Source: Trema orientale
Taxonomy: Eukaryota; Streptophyta; Magnoliopsida; Rosales; Cannabaceae
Length of the DNA stretch: 64,000 nucleotides
Assembly (NCBI GenBank): GCA_002914845.1
Contig: JXTC01000008.1
Coordinates: 2,036,875-2,100,874 of the forward strand
Direction: 5' to 3'
Position numbers and translations under genes: made by a program. Positions within the stretch are counted from its first letter, which is position 1, and every line of letters starts with the position of its first letter. The notes beneath the pieces were generated by a model. That model did no database searches. It saw nothing but the letters and a program-made list of their open reading frames with translations, and was not told where the DNA came from. Below are positions 1 through 11,639 of this stretch, one piece after another.

Positions 1-3000
1 GATGTGGTAATTCTTACTCTTTTTTATCCAAAGAATTCATAGTGTTTCCTTTCTAGACAATACTTCGAGTTATGAGCTGCTTAATTTCCATACCATATAC
101 TCCAGCTTCCAGTGGTGGTCTTCCCAGCTGCTTACTTTGCTTTCTGGCTTTTTACCAAATCCAGAGCTCGAGACTTCAATGTTTTCTTTATGGTATGTAT
201 GCATACAGGATACCTAGTTTGGACTTCAAAGCTAAGTGTCATTGATCATGGAATTCATTTGATACTCAGAACGACTGAAGCTTTTGCTTTTTTTGAATAG
301 TTTGGCAACCATCTCAACAGTATATTCAATATCAGAAGGTCTTGGTGCAGCGGGAAGGTTTGCTCTATAAACTCATAAGCACATGCAAAATTTAGTATAA
401 GACTTACCACTTAATCAAAATATAGTTACTCTCATTTATATCTACCTTTGAATATGAAATCTTCAAGTACTTATTAGAAAGGACTTTTTTTCCTTTTTTT
501 CTAATTTTTCCCCTTTTTTTTTTTCGGGTGGGGGGTGCTTATAATAGCACTAGAGTTTCAAATGAATTAGGTGCCAGTAACCCACGAGCAGCTCGTCTAG
601 CTTGTCGCGCTGTCATGATTCTTACAGTCTTTGAGGCAGTTACCTCAAGCTCAGCTATCTTCGCTTGCCGAAGAGTTTTTGGTCACATCTTTAGCAATGA
701 GAAGGAAGTTGTGGATTATGCGGCTGAGATGGCTCCTCTGGTTTCTCTGTCAATTATCTTCCGCAGTTTCAGTGCCGTCCTCTCAGGTGGTTTTTTTTTC
801 TTTTTTTTCCTACCATCATCGTGTGGATGCACTTTTAAAAATGGAGTTAATTATTTCTAGTCTGAGCAATGAGTTCTTTTCCTCTCTGAAATCAGGTATT
901 GCTAGGGGATGTGGGTTGCAGAAATTGGGTGCTTTTGTCAACCTTGGCTCGTACTATTGTTTTGGCATTCCAATTGCTGCGATTTTGGCTTTCCGATTTC
1001 ACTTGAGAGGAAAGGGTCTTTGGATTGGATTCGTAGCTGGTTCATTTTTACAAGCATTTCTGTTTTCCTTGATAACAATACGTATCAACTGGGACAAAAA
1101 GGTAAACTCTTTGCACCCATGATTTTAATTAGTTTGGGCTGCCAGTACTTTTTGGCTTCTTCATAGCCTAAAAGCATAAAGAGCTAAAACGAATTAAGTT
1201 TTGGACACTTATACCTATTTTTCAAAAAATAATACCAAATTTACGACCTTTCAAAAATAATAAAAATCCGTACGACCTTTTTATAGTATTTTTCTAAATA
1301 CTTTGAAAGTTAGAAAACGCGGTGGCATTTTAGTGAATAAGTCTTTTTTTTTTTAAAAAAAAAAAAAACTACAAAGGTTTCTTGGAAACTAATTTAGTTT
1401 AATTTGGTTTCCTATTAGCGGAATGTTCTGTAAGTAAGTAAATCACAGGAAACCGCAAAGGTTTCCTAGAAACCAGTTTAGTTTTCTTTAGCCGAAAGCC
1501 CTATACGTAAGTAAATCACAGGAAAGCACAAAGGTTTCCTGGAAACTATTTTGGTTTCCTTTAGCCGAATATTCTGTACCTAAGTAAATCACAGGAAACC
1601 ACAAAAATTTCCTAGAAATCAATTTGGTTTCCTATTAGCAGAATATCCTGTACGTAAGTAAATTACAGGAAACTATAAAGGTTTCTTGGAAACAAGTTTG
1701 TTTTCTTTTATCTTGTACGTAAGTAAATCATAGGAAACCAAAAACTTTTCTTGGAAACTATTGTGGTTTCTTTTTTACAGAAAAGTAAATCATAAGAAAC
1801 TACGAAAGTTTCCTAGAAATCATCGTGGTTTTCTTTTTGTAGAATGCCATGTAGCTAAGTAAATCATATAAAACTATAAAGATTTCTAGAAACTATTGCG
1901 GTTTTTTTTAGTAGAATGTCTTGTAGCTAAGTAAATCACAGGAAACTTTCTAGGTTTCCTGGAAACCATTATAGTTTCTTTTTTACAAAATACCATGTAG
2001 CTAAGTAAATCAGGAAACTACGAATATTTCTACTTAATTGTCACTGAGTAATTTTATCAAGCATTTGGTATGCAACAATTCCATTTCTAGTAATTCTACA
2101 CAATTTCATCAACCACTTATCTACTTCGAATACTTTTGTGTATTATGGCATATATGAATATATGCTTATCAGATAAAAGAAAAAAAAATAATAGAAAAAA
2201 TCTCAATTTTCAATACATCTCAGGTTAAAATAATTAAGCAAATACCTCACAGACTAATTCATCATTAGAAAAATAAATAAGCCTCGACACTCCGTTATCT
2301 ATATTTCAAACAACAAAATTAAAGCTAAAAAAACCGAAAGAAAAACCACAAAATGACAAAGTTCTTCTTGTAAATCTTAATTAGAAACTAAAATTTCTCA
2401 TCTAGACAATCTATAATCTTAAGCAGCTCTTCACTCGTTATACTAGTATTGTTGCAAGCCACCGATGACCCACCTGCAACAGAAGCCGAAAACACTAGCC
2501 ACCCACCTTGGTGCCAATCTCTTGTTTGCGCACCACTGCTACCCCCTGTTCAGAGGCATGAAACCAATAACATGATGATCTGATACATCGGTCGGTGCTG
2601 CAGGTCCTGAATCAGCTTGTATAGATATTGAAGATGATCCAACTTGGAAGCTCTTTTAGCATCTTCCTAGATAAAGCAACGATTTGTTGTTCTTTGCCAT
2701 ATAGCTCTAGCTTCTAGTGCTGTCACTGTTCTCTTATATGCCAGACATTCTAATCAATTAAAAAGAGAAATGAAAACGAAAAATTTCCATCAGGTATGGT
2801 ATAAAACTTCTTGTGGTATCGGGTATGAAACTTCTTTAACTTCACTATCTTACTTATTTAAACGATATACTGCGTTATCACCAAAAACTCGTATTCTATA
2901 CCATAAGATTTCGTTGAAGCATTAACTCATACACTTTGTGTGTACTCTCAACAGGGCCACAACAACTATGCATATGAGCCAAACTGTTATAAACAAAGGC

Positions 3001-4292
3001 CAAAGACTCAAACAAATATCTCAAAACAACAAAATAAATCATTTTACAATCCCAAACATCTAAAAAAATTAACTAAAGCTTGAAAAGAAAATAGTAATTG
3101 TGAGTATCAAGACTAATGACTGACAATTGGCTAGAAAAATACTTGTATACAAACCTTTCGTCATAGAATTCATAGCAAGCATAACTATGCTTAGAGAAAC
3201 AGATCCAAATTCCAGATTTATAGGAAAGTTCCCAAACCAAGATTGGACACTTTTCCACTGAATCCAGTGACACATCCGGCACTGAGCTCCACCGAAACTC
3301 CGCTAACAATTTCTTGGTATAAATGAGACAACAACTCGCCTGCTAAGCCTCAACAACCTTCTGGAGAACAGCCATGGCAGAGCTCTGGAGCTGAAGATCG
3401 ATATTGACCGGTAACATTCATGGGTTTGAAAGAAAGAAATGAGAAAAGAGAGTTTAGAAAAATAGTAATTTTCTAAGACATACCGTATGAAAATAAGTAA
3501 ACTCACCATTAACGTATTATTGGTATTATTGTTTAAAAATTCGTAGTGGATGTCTTTTTCCCAAACGAATTACTTTGGGATCATTATTAATAATCGAAAC
3601 ATATCCTAGAGGTTTCACAAATGGGATACTTTTTTGGATTTCTAACATTTATACCTACAAAAATAAAAAAAAATTACAAAAATACGGAAGGCAGACATTT
3701 TTCTAATTTTCGTATGGTTTTTATTAGGAAAATATCACTTTTTTAAAATATTTAGAAAAGTACTATTTTTAAAATAGTCACTGGTTACTGATTTCTGAAA
3801 ATTAGTTACTGGTTACTGGTTACCAGTTATATACCAGTTATAATCTTTGGTTACTAACTGGATGCCATAAATTAGTTACTATTTTAGAAAATGATATTTT
3901 TCTAATAAAAATTGTACTGCATCTCAAAAATTATAAAATTACCATATTTTTCAAATTTTTTTCTGAAATACCTTATATTGTCTAATTTCCTCTACTTTTT
4001 CCCCAACCAAATTATAGATGATGATATGAATTTAATTAGCCGAAATATGAGTTGTGATACTGATAGGCCTCAAAAGCTTAAGATTGTAATACATTATACT
4101 TGATAATATTCAACCTTAAATTCAACTACCTCCTTAAATTTGAAAAGTTTTATGTCAGATCAGATTATTCTAAAAATGCATTTACCATTTCTTTTCGTAT
4201 TAATTTTGCAGGCGAGGCTTGTAAGGGAGAGGATATTTAATGAAAGGTCTCAAAGAGATATTGGATTGACTGAACAGAGTAGTCTTAACTAA
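1..4292 (+). CDS. MATE efflux transporter, copy 1 (5'-truncated by window edge)
   Basis: Multidrug and toxic compound extrusion (DETOXIFICATION-type) transporter, C-terminal half. Family members are 12-helix cation-coupled antiporters of the plasma membrane or tonoplast that export organic cations, flavonoids or alkaloids; the substrate cannot be read from sequence. Visible exons are 1-6 (end of exon 2), 106-192, 301-357, 548-786, 896-1101 and 4212-4292, all with GT-AG borders and an unbroken frame. Recognisable residues are WWSSQLLTLLSGFLPNPELE in exon 3, EGLGAAG followed by STRVSNELGASNPRAAR across exons 4/5, and GLWIGFVAG in exon 6. Exons 3 to 6 match copies 2 and 3 in length and phase, which fixes the borders. 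The oddity is the last intron: 3110 bp against 344 and 317 bp in the other copies, swollen by insertions. No disabling mutation is seen in the visible part. The start and the first ~265 codons lie left of the window. Confidence 0.88.
1365..2035. repeat. Minisatellite, about 9 units of 63-75 bp
   Basis: The core AAGTAAATCA recurs near 1436, 1508, 1580, 1655 (as AAGTAAATTA), 1718, 1784, 1855, 1926 and 2000. Each is followed by AGGAAAC and then GTTTCCTGGAAAC with small changes. Each unit therefore carries inverted GGAAAC/GTTTCC pairs that could form a small hairpin. The array lies inside the insertion in MATE1's last intron. Confidence 0.85.
2395..2745 (-). pseudogene. Minus-strand gene fragment, uncharacterised plant family
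   Basis: Read on the minus strand, the segment gives coding-like stretches such as RTVTALEARAIWQRTTNRCF followed by EDAKRASKLDH and, in another frame, DHHVIGFMPLNRG. Stops and frame changes separate them. The first stretch reminds me of an uncharacterised plant protein family containing ALEARAxWQRxxNRC-like text, but this is from memory and unverified. It lies inside the insertion in MATE1's last intron, so it may be a captured gene fragment. More GC-rich, coding-like minus-strand sequence follows at about 3230-3420; I do not recognise it. Confidence 0.35.
3640..3995. mobile_element. Foldback element, second insertion in MATE1 last intron
   Basis: This AT-rich block is absent from the same intron of MATE2 and MATE3. 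Its two ends are roughly complementary (ATACGGAAGG... TTATTAGGAAAATATC on the left, GATATTTTTCTAATAAAAA on the right). The middle is built from short palindromic GGTTACTGGTTACCAGT motifs. Two related copies lie at 41090-41475 and 41545-41895. No transposase is visible. Confidence 0.6.
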
Positions 4293-4559
4293 GCTCAGTT
4301 TTTGTGGTTGCAATAATGTTGATTCTCAACCACAAAAAGATTGGCAGCCTTTGGCAAGTCTTTTTGGCACCATTTGTTACAAAAATATTAAGTTTGAAGT
4401 ATTTATTGAGAGGGGGGGAAAAAAAGAATAGTGTCAAAGTCCTTATCTGCATTGTTTTCCACTATATGTTATGGGAAAGCTCATAAATAGAGCTGACTTT
4501 TAAGGTAATTAATAGATACATTTGACAAAAATAAATAAATGAATAACAGAATTCTAGAC

Positions 4560-4905
4560 CTTCCTACACAGCTATACAATTTTCTGCTATGAAAAGTCCG
4601 AAAAGGCCAGGAACTTTGCATACTGTAGAGGCCACAACAGAGCCTAGCCAATCTTCACGAATGACTATACCAACGTCAATAAACGGTGAACCCATTACTA
4701 GCTAGAGAAGCATCAATATTCAGTTCTAACAATCCAGGCCTTGGTGGTAACCACTTAAAACCTTGAAAGGCTCTAGAAGAATTTTCTGCGGATATTAGTT
4801 TTGAGTTCCACCTGCTGTACTCATACCACCACAGAGAGGCATCTTCAAAAAGAGAATTCGGGCCTCTATTTTCTCCCCCATGAGAAACAAGATTTCATTT
4901 TGTTA
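4560..4905 (-). pseudogene. LINE-type RNase H domain relic
   Basis: The minus strand reads WWYEYSRWNSK, then GFKWLPPRPGLLELNIDASL in one frame, and after a frame change GIVIREDWLGSVVAS and VPGLFGLFIAEN. This matches the order of the RNase H-like domain found at the C-terminus of plant non-LTR retrotransposon polyproteins and their domesticated relatives: the W-PP-G-LNIDAS start, the VIR segment and the AE segment. There is at least one stop and one frameshift, and no reverse transcriptase is seen next to it. It lies just downstream of MATE1 and is surely non-functional. Confidence 0.7.
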
Positions 4906-5693
4906 GGGAAATAACCTCCTTAATAGATATGCAAAATTACGAAAACGATAAATTTGGCTACGTCTACGGGACTACTGCAGATCTTTCACTATAGAGAGAA
5001 AATTTATACAGTGTTTATAATACTTACAACTCACAACCTCAAAATCTAAATACACCCAAGAGAGATTATACTCTCTAACTCACAGAATAAAATCTCTCTA
5101 TTTTACTCTAAGTGTGATGTATTTACACTCACTTTTAAGATATTTTTCTTTGATATCAAACTCTCTATTTTTTCTCTCCACTGAGATATATCTGGAGCTG
5201 AGGATAAGCTCTATCTATAGAGCCAAAGCTTTTCTGTACGTGGCTATATTAGGCAGTCTATGAGAATTGACTTTTCTTTCATTCTCTTTTCTTTTTCGGT
5301 AGGCTCTTCTTATCCCATTTTCTTTTCTTCTTCTGTGGGCTCTCCTTGTCCTTTTCTTGTTTTTTGTTTTGCTCCAACAATCCTTGTCTGATGCATTGAA
5401 TTTTGGCAAAAGAAAAAACATTCGTGGCCCATAGATATGACTCCAACACGTTTACCCCAAATGATCCAGTACATGATCCACCATAATTTAAAATCTTCCT
5501 TCAAAATCTTTGACTTCATGAAAAGAAGAAAATCAGTAACATAATTAACATTACAACATGAACTGTAATGCTAGAAAATAGTAAAATACTAAATTCTCAG
5601 CAAGATGCAATCTAGTCACATCCTTTTTCCATATTTAATCAGCGCCATATTTAATAACTTGACTAGACAAGTGCTTTGTCTTGTCACGACCCT
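4906..5693. other. Non-coding stretch
   Basis: AT-rich. Short CTCTCTATTTT and AGAGAGA runs occur at about 4990-5190. The Lys/Arg-rich reading frames at 5215-5519 come from a TTCTTTT-rich tract and are not credible genes. I see no gene or intact element. Confidence 0.5.
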
Positions 5694-8600
5694 AATCTCG
5701 GGTTAGTGGCAGAAAAAAGGAATTTCACAAATAGAAATTCAATAATTTTTTTGAAAAATTTATAAAAATAATTTTAAAATCAAAATTCTCACACTTCTAT
5801 GATCACCATTAGATGTAAATTGTTAAAGAAATTTATTAAAACAAACCAAGCATCATTTTCAATAGTCTCACAATCCAGCATAATAATTATACAGACTGAG
5901 TTAAGTTTTGATACAAGCCAAGAAAAATAAATAAAAATTATTTTACATAGACTAATTTTCAGTATGGTAACCAGCTCCTCATAACTCTACTCCCGAGTAT
6001 CCAATATCACACCGAGCCCTACCTAAGAAGGGAAAAGTAAGGGGTTAGCATTTACATGCTTAGTAGGAATTCAATTATTTTTTTGAGTGGATGCAATTTC
6101 TCAAACCTGCATAGTTAGTACTTTTAAATCCATTTATAAATCAAGTTTATAAATCATTGGTATCCAGAATAATCACATATTCAAAATCAAATCCAAAATC
6201 ACATCATTGTATATAATATACATCAACAAGATATAAGAGTGAGCTATCATTCTCCCATCACAGCCCGTAATACCTCTATAGCAGAGGTACCTAGCATCCG
6301 GACACTGCCCATAGGCGTATTAGCAAAAATCTGTGTAGGAACCTAGGTGTATTGCAGTAACTCGCCAGCGATCTAAAATACTGAGATATAATAATGGAAC
6401 TCATGTATGTGATCCTATAGTATTTACAACATATAACAGTTCACAACAACCATGCATCCAATAATTAAATCATGCTTTAAAATCTAACTTGGCATTATTC
6501 TGGGATTTACTGTAGCATAGATAGCACACTGCTATTTTACCTCACAATCACACTATAAAAATATGTATGAAAATCCATATAGTCTAATCCCAGTATAATC
6601 CAACAATTTTCAACAATTTTATAAATCATTGTAAAATCACAATTTTTCATAAATAAGTTTTAATGCAATTATAAATCAAAACAGATATAAAATTAGGTAA
6701 TCAAACTCTTATCTCAATATGGTACTAATACCAGGCTAATGATCCTCGTAGAATCCCTCGTTGGTCACTTGACGTTCGAACAATAGTTTCTGGATCCCGG
6801 TAAGTCCACTTGAAAAAATGACTTTTCTAATGGAGCCTCAAATAGAGAAACGGAGGTCATCACTAAATTCAGAGCACTCAAAAATACTAGGTTAGATATA
6901 TTCTTTGTCAAAAGTGGGTCCCACTGAGAGACCGGTCTATGGCACGCAAAACGATACAATTTTATGAGCCACAGAATTCTAATTCTCGTTCTACTTCAAA
7001 ACATAGTTGTATTTTATATCAAAATTTGTCTCTCAACCTCAATGAGTCCAAATTCGAAGTCAAAACTCAGTTTCGAGGTCCCGAGCATTAATTAAGTTCA
7101 AAAATCTAAAAATTACATAAATAGAACGTTTTGGAAATATTTAGAAAAATGTTCTCTTTTTCTATTTAAAAATTATCACACTTCCAGATACCCTTTTTAA
7201 TTCTACTAATCGTAATTATTTATAGTTTTTAACCCTCTTTCACCTCATGTATTTACCTCGAGTAAATTAATTACTTAACCAAAATAATTATGAAAATATC
7301 ACTTTTTACAAACTTAGTAAAAACGGCTAAAACAGTAAAAATTTTACCAGCAGCAAGTTAAGTCATGAAACTACTTGGAGGAGGTTGGCGACGGCGATAG
7401 GAGTCTCCACGTGCTGGTGGTGAGAGCAGTCGGCATCGGACGGCGAGCAACCAGGCTGGAAAAGTTTCAGAGGCGATACTTTCGGAGGAGCCGAACTCGG
7501 CTACCGGAGCTCTGTTTCTGGTGTGACTGGTCGGGTTTTGCTCATCTCTCTCCGATGAATAGGATGGGGTGGCGCGTTAGGTCAATGGCGGCGGCAGTTG
7601 GTAGCGGCAAAGCTCTAAAGTTTCGGGTGTGTTTTGGTACTTTCAGGGACCATGCTTAAAGAAGAAGGGGAAATTCGAGGCCCTTTTATGCAAATTTAGC
7701 TACTGTAGCACCTTATTATTAAATTCTAGATATTTTATTTTATTTAATCTTAAAATAGTTATTTACAAATTCGTCTTTGTATGTAAATTTCTCATTTTGA
7801 CCTTTGTAGAAACAAACTTTTATATTGTCTATACTTGCGGTCCACGCCTTCTTTATAGTTAGTATCTTTACCTCATCCTATTCCTTTCTCTTATCTAGTT
7901 ATTTAGCCAAGTTTAATGTATATACAAAGTAGATTTACAAGGGTGATTTTATTATTATTTGATATCTGAGGACTTCATGTATTATTGGACATTATAACTC
8001 CTTGGTAGTAGATTTTAAGAATTTCAAAGTAATTGGGCCATGAGGTGGCACGTATAATTGGTCGAGTTTTGCTCATCTCCCTCCGACGAATAGAGCGGGG
8101 TGGTGCATCGGATCAGCGGCGGCGGCGTTCGGCTGCTGCGGAGTTCGACAGTTCCAGGTGTTTTTGGTGCTTTTGGGAACCATGTGTGAAGAAAAAGGTG
8201 AAATTTGAGGCCCTTTTATGCAAATTCAGCTATTTTAGTACTTTATTATTAAATTCTAGATATTTTGTTTTATTTAATCCGAAAATATTTTACAAGTTTT
8301 CCATTGTGTGTAAATTTTCCATTTTGACCTTTCTAGAAACAGACTTTTACATCGTCTATACTTGCGGTCCAGTCCTTCTTTCTAGTTGGTATCTTTATCT
8401 CATCACATTCCTTTTCCATGTCTAGCTATTTAGCTGAGTTTAATGTATATACAAAATGGATATATGAAGGTGATTTTCCAGTTATTTGATATTTGAGGAC
8501 TTCACGTATAATTGGAGATTATAACTCCTTGGTAGTAGATTTTAAGAATTTCAAAGTAATTAGGCCATGAGTTTAGTGTGTAAATTACCTTTGGATTTTT

Positions 8601-8905
8601 CGGAGTTAAGTTTTTTTCTTTTTTTTCATATTTCATTTTAACAAAATTATAGTTATGTAAAATTAAGTTGACCAATAGATTAGTAAGATTTTCTTTAAAC
8701 GCAATTGGATATTTTCTTTGAAAGATTAAGCTTATTGGAATAGTTCCTTTAGTATGGAATTTGTAACGAGTGTGAGGTTCGAAATATCAAAACTCAAAGT
8801 ACTCGTTCATTCTAAATTCTGCAAATTTATTACTTATTCGCATTTTCATTAGAAATTACTAAAAGTCACGATTTTGGCATTTCAGTTGTGGTATAAAGGT
8901 ATTGT
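5694..8905. mobile_element. Repeat A: large element with TGTCACGACC-like ends
   Basis: The left end begins TGTCACGACCCTAATCTCGG. Near 8855-8905 the strand carries ACTAAAAGTCACGATTTTGG, the reverse complement of the left terminus of related repeat C. Internal blocks at about 5990-6560 and 6700-7300 match repeat C (31.9-33.5 kb) in order, including a GCATTATTCTGGGATTTACTG motif. The right part is GC-rich and contains a tandem duplication. Solo long terminal repeat or non-autonomous inverted-repeat element both remain possible. No polyprotein is visible. Confidence 0.6.
7528..8580. repeat. Tandem duplication of about 530 bp inside repeat A
   Basis: Unit 1 (about 7528-8057) and unit 2 (about 8058-8580) both start TGGTCG(G/A)GTTTTGCTCATCT. 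They run through a GCGGCGG-rich patch, GAGGCCCTTTTATGCAAATT and CTTGCGGTCCA, and end near TTTCAAAGTAATT(G/A)GGCCATGAG. The units differ by scattered substitutions and small indels, so the duplication is not recent. Confidence 0.85.
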
Positions 8906-11639
8906 GATATCCTAAATTTCATCATAACACCATGATCCTCCCATGGTCAAAAGAACCAATATAAAATTGTTAGAATGCAGTATGTTTTCAAAAATTATAA
9001 AGCTCAATAAAATTCTCACGAAACTTCACTTTATATTAGACTCATTGTGAACAATTTATGAATGCATGTTTTCACAAGCAATTTGCAAAAATAGTGAATC
9101 ATGTGCAGTTTCAAGTTCCTTAAAGAACCTTGTTTGACTATTTTGGAAAAAAGTTTTGGGATTCTAGGAAATTTTCTATTCTGTTTAGTTATGACTTGGG
9201 TTGAGACCAAAATATTTCATTGGTTTGGAAAGTAAAATCAACTATATATGGTGGTTTAAATAGTGTCTCATTTATTATTTTACTAAGTTTTCTAAGTAGG
9301 GATTTACGCCTTAAATGTTCATTCCGTTGATTATGGAGGACAAATTTGGTATCTTATTTCATGCAGTCCCTTTTAGTTTAATAAATTAATGGGTATCACG
9401 TCGCATGGATTGAAACCTTTACTGAAAATAAAGTGTTTTATTTTTTTTTTTGTCAAAAAAAAAAATCTCAATCTTTTCCATTTTCTTCTCTTCTCTCTCC
9501 TTAATTTGTAATTCCAACTCCCAGGGTTTTATTTTATTTTTTTTCATCAAAAAAAAAAATCTAAATCTTTTCCATTTCTTTCTCCTCTCTCCTTGTGATT
9601 CCACCTTCTTTTCCATTTCCATTTCCTTCTCCTCTCTCCTCTCTCCATTTCCATCTCTTTTTGGTGTTTCAAAAGTTACCCAAAAGATTTTTTACGGAAA
9701 AAAAAAGAACATTTCGGTACCCATTTGGCTTAACTGCCTATACACATGGGAATTTCGGGCCTTTACGTCTAAAAATATTGGAGTTTTCCTGTTCCATTGC
9801 TCTTCTTCATCCGAATTTTTTTTAAAGAAAATTTTTTTAAAAAAAAAGTCATCGTCCCGCTGCTAGTTACCCGCCTTTATGTCTTCAATCGTTTGGCATT
9901 CAAGCAAACAAATTCTTGGTTTTTTTTTGCTATTATAAAGCTAGCATGAATTTTTGGAGTATCCCTTAATAATATATTTTTTTTTTCATAGATGTGACAA
10001 AAAACTAAAAAAAGAAAGGCTTGAAGCTTGCTCGTGGAGAGGGCTGACTAAACCTAATTTGGGGCGCTATAAGCAATATTTTTAACGGGCTATCTAAAAG
10101 AATTCTTTTTTTTTTAAAAAAAAAAAAGAAGAAAAAAATTATGTTAAAGGGGAGAAAAAAATCCTTATATCATCCGAAAAACAATAAAACAAATCATTAC
10201 ACCTAATAAAAAAATCAGATACACATAATAAGTCCAATAGCTAATGTAAAATGCACAATGTAATAATTAATCAATAGAGAAAAATGAGTAGGAATGATAT
10301 AACGTGAAGATCTTATGGCAAGCAATATAATTTTTCTTAACATCAAAGTCATTCAAATGTTTATTTTTTCCCCTTTATTTTCAATAATATTTTGCTTTTC
10401 CTCTGATCTATATATTTTTCCTCATATGAAATCTTAAGCAGTGAAGCAGTAATTATCTTGAGAAGAGAAATTATTTGTTTTTGGCACTTGAAGAGAAATT
10501 TTTTTTTTTTTGGCACTTGAAAAAGGGATGATTATATGCGAATAGGTTTTTTAATTTCTAAAAAATATATAAAATTAATAAAAAAACGTGTATAGAATTA
10601 CCTAAAAATTAATGCATTTGTAGTTCCAAAAATATGAAAATAAATTACTTTTTACTTTTAATAGATAATTTGAAATAATAAATGTTACCTGATAATGCAA
10701 AGAAAGAAAAAAATATATAAAAATGAAAAAAAATTAAATTTTGACATATATGAAAGTGGATAATATAACATATTTTAGGACATTTGTATTATTAGGGCCT
10801 TATGCAATTACTTAATTGGCCTAAAGGGATAGTCGGTACTGCACGTGGACAGGGACAGAGGCACAGCTTACTTAGTGGGGGCTGATATTTTTATTTCCTT
10901 TACAAAAGGCTATTGATCAATTATATGTATTTATATTTTTTCATAACTTAAATCATATACAAGCCTCCACTGAAAAATAAAAAAATTAAGATTAATCTCT
11001 ACAAAATAGACAAGATATAATTTTAATCCTCACTAACAATAATTCTGACTTTGTCACTGCTCGTGGATATGGGAAGAACGTGATGAGAGATACAGAACGG
11101 AAGAGAAAAGGAAAAAATATATATATATATATTAAATAACCTAAATTATGGGATTATAAAAGAACAAAATATGAGTACTTGAATCATGGATTTGTTGGAT
11201 TCCAGTTCAGCGAAAATGGCTCAGGCGAATCGCTTTAAAATTCTAGTAGCTTCTCAGTAACTGATCTTCTAATTTTTATGTATGAAACCGTTTCAGTCAA
11301 CTTCGTATAGCTTCAGTGGCAAGAAGAAATCAATTTCCCTCGCTTGTTTGTTGAGCTCTTCCTCTAAAACTGGGGTCTTCTTTCATCAATAATTCAATTC
11401 TTTTTTTCGTTTTTTTTTTCAACTCTTCTTCTCACGAAACTTAAGAAGAAGCTTTAGAGACAAATCTCATCAACCTGCCTAGTTATTTTGATCTTATTAA
11501 AGGTGTATGCTTTTCATTTTTTTTTTTTTTTCCTTTTCTTTTTCTCTGGTAGTTCAAGTGGAGTCATGTACAGTAAGCCTTAATAAGAGTCCAATAATAA
11601 TAGCTAGAAACAAATCTTACAACTTTACAAGTGATGAAA
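8906..11639. other. Non-coding AT-rich stretch with low-complexity tracts
   Basis: Homopolymer and pyrimidine tracts dominate. At about 9436-9600 a unit of about 100 bp (poly-T, TCAAAAAAAAAAATCT, ATCTTTTCCATTT, CTCTCTCCTT) is imperfectly repeated. Reading frames at 9419-9866 come from these tracts. I recognise no gene. Confidence 0.5.

Larger units (their letters stand above)
1197..3562. mobile_element. Mutator-like insertion in MATE1 last intron (possible Pack-MULE)
   Basis: A 2366-bp block is bounded by the 10-bp direct repeat AAACGAATTA at 1187-1196 and 3563-3572. The matching point in the last intron of MATE2 (around 21910, AAAGAATTACTTTGGGATC) has one copy of this motif and no insert, so it serves as an empty site. 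A 9-10 bp target duplication is typical of the Mutator superfamily. The terminal inverted repeats are weak by eye. Inside are a nine-unit minisatellite and minus-strand coding-like fragments. No transposase is recognised, so it would be non-autonomous. Confidence 0.65.

Noticed and set aside
1365-2035. Regular repeats resembling a CRISPR array
   Set aside because: The units are whole-unit tandem repeats with no unique spacers, no cas genes are present, and the window is a plant nuclear genome.
5215-5519. Lys/Arg-rich small proteins on the minus strand
   Set aside because: They arise from a TTCTTTT-rich tract, have biased composition and lack any family feature or gene structure.
9419-9866. 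Open frames of 138 and 67 aa
   Set aside because: They are translations of poly-T/poly-A and CTCTCT tracts on opposite strands of the same low-complexity sequence.
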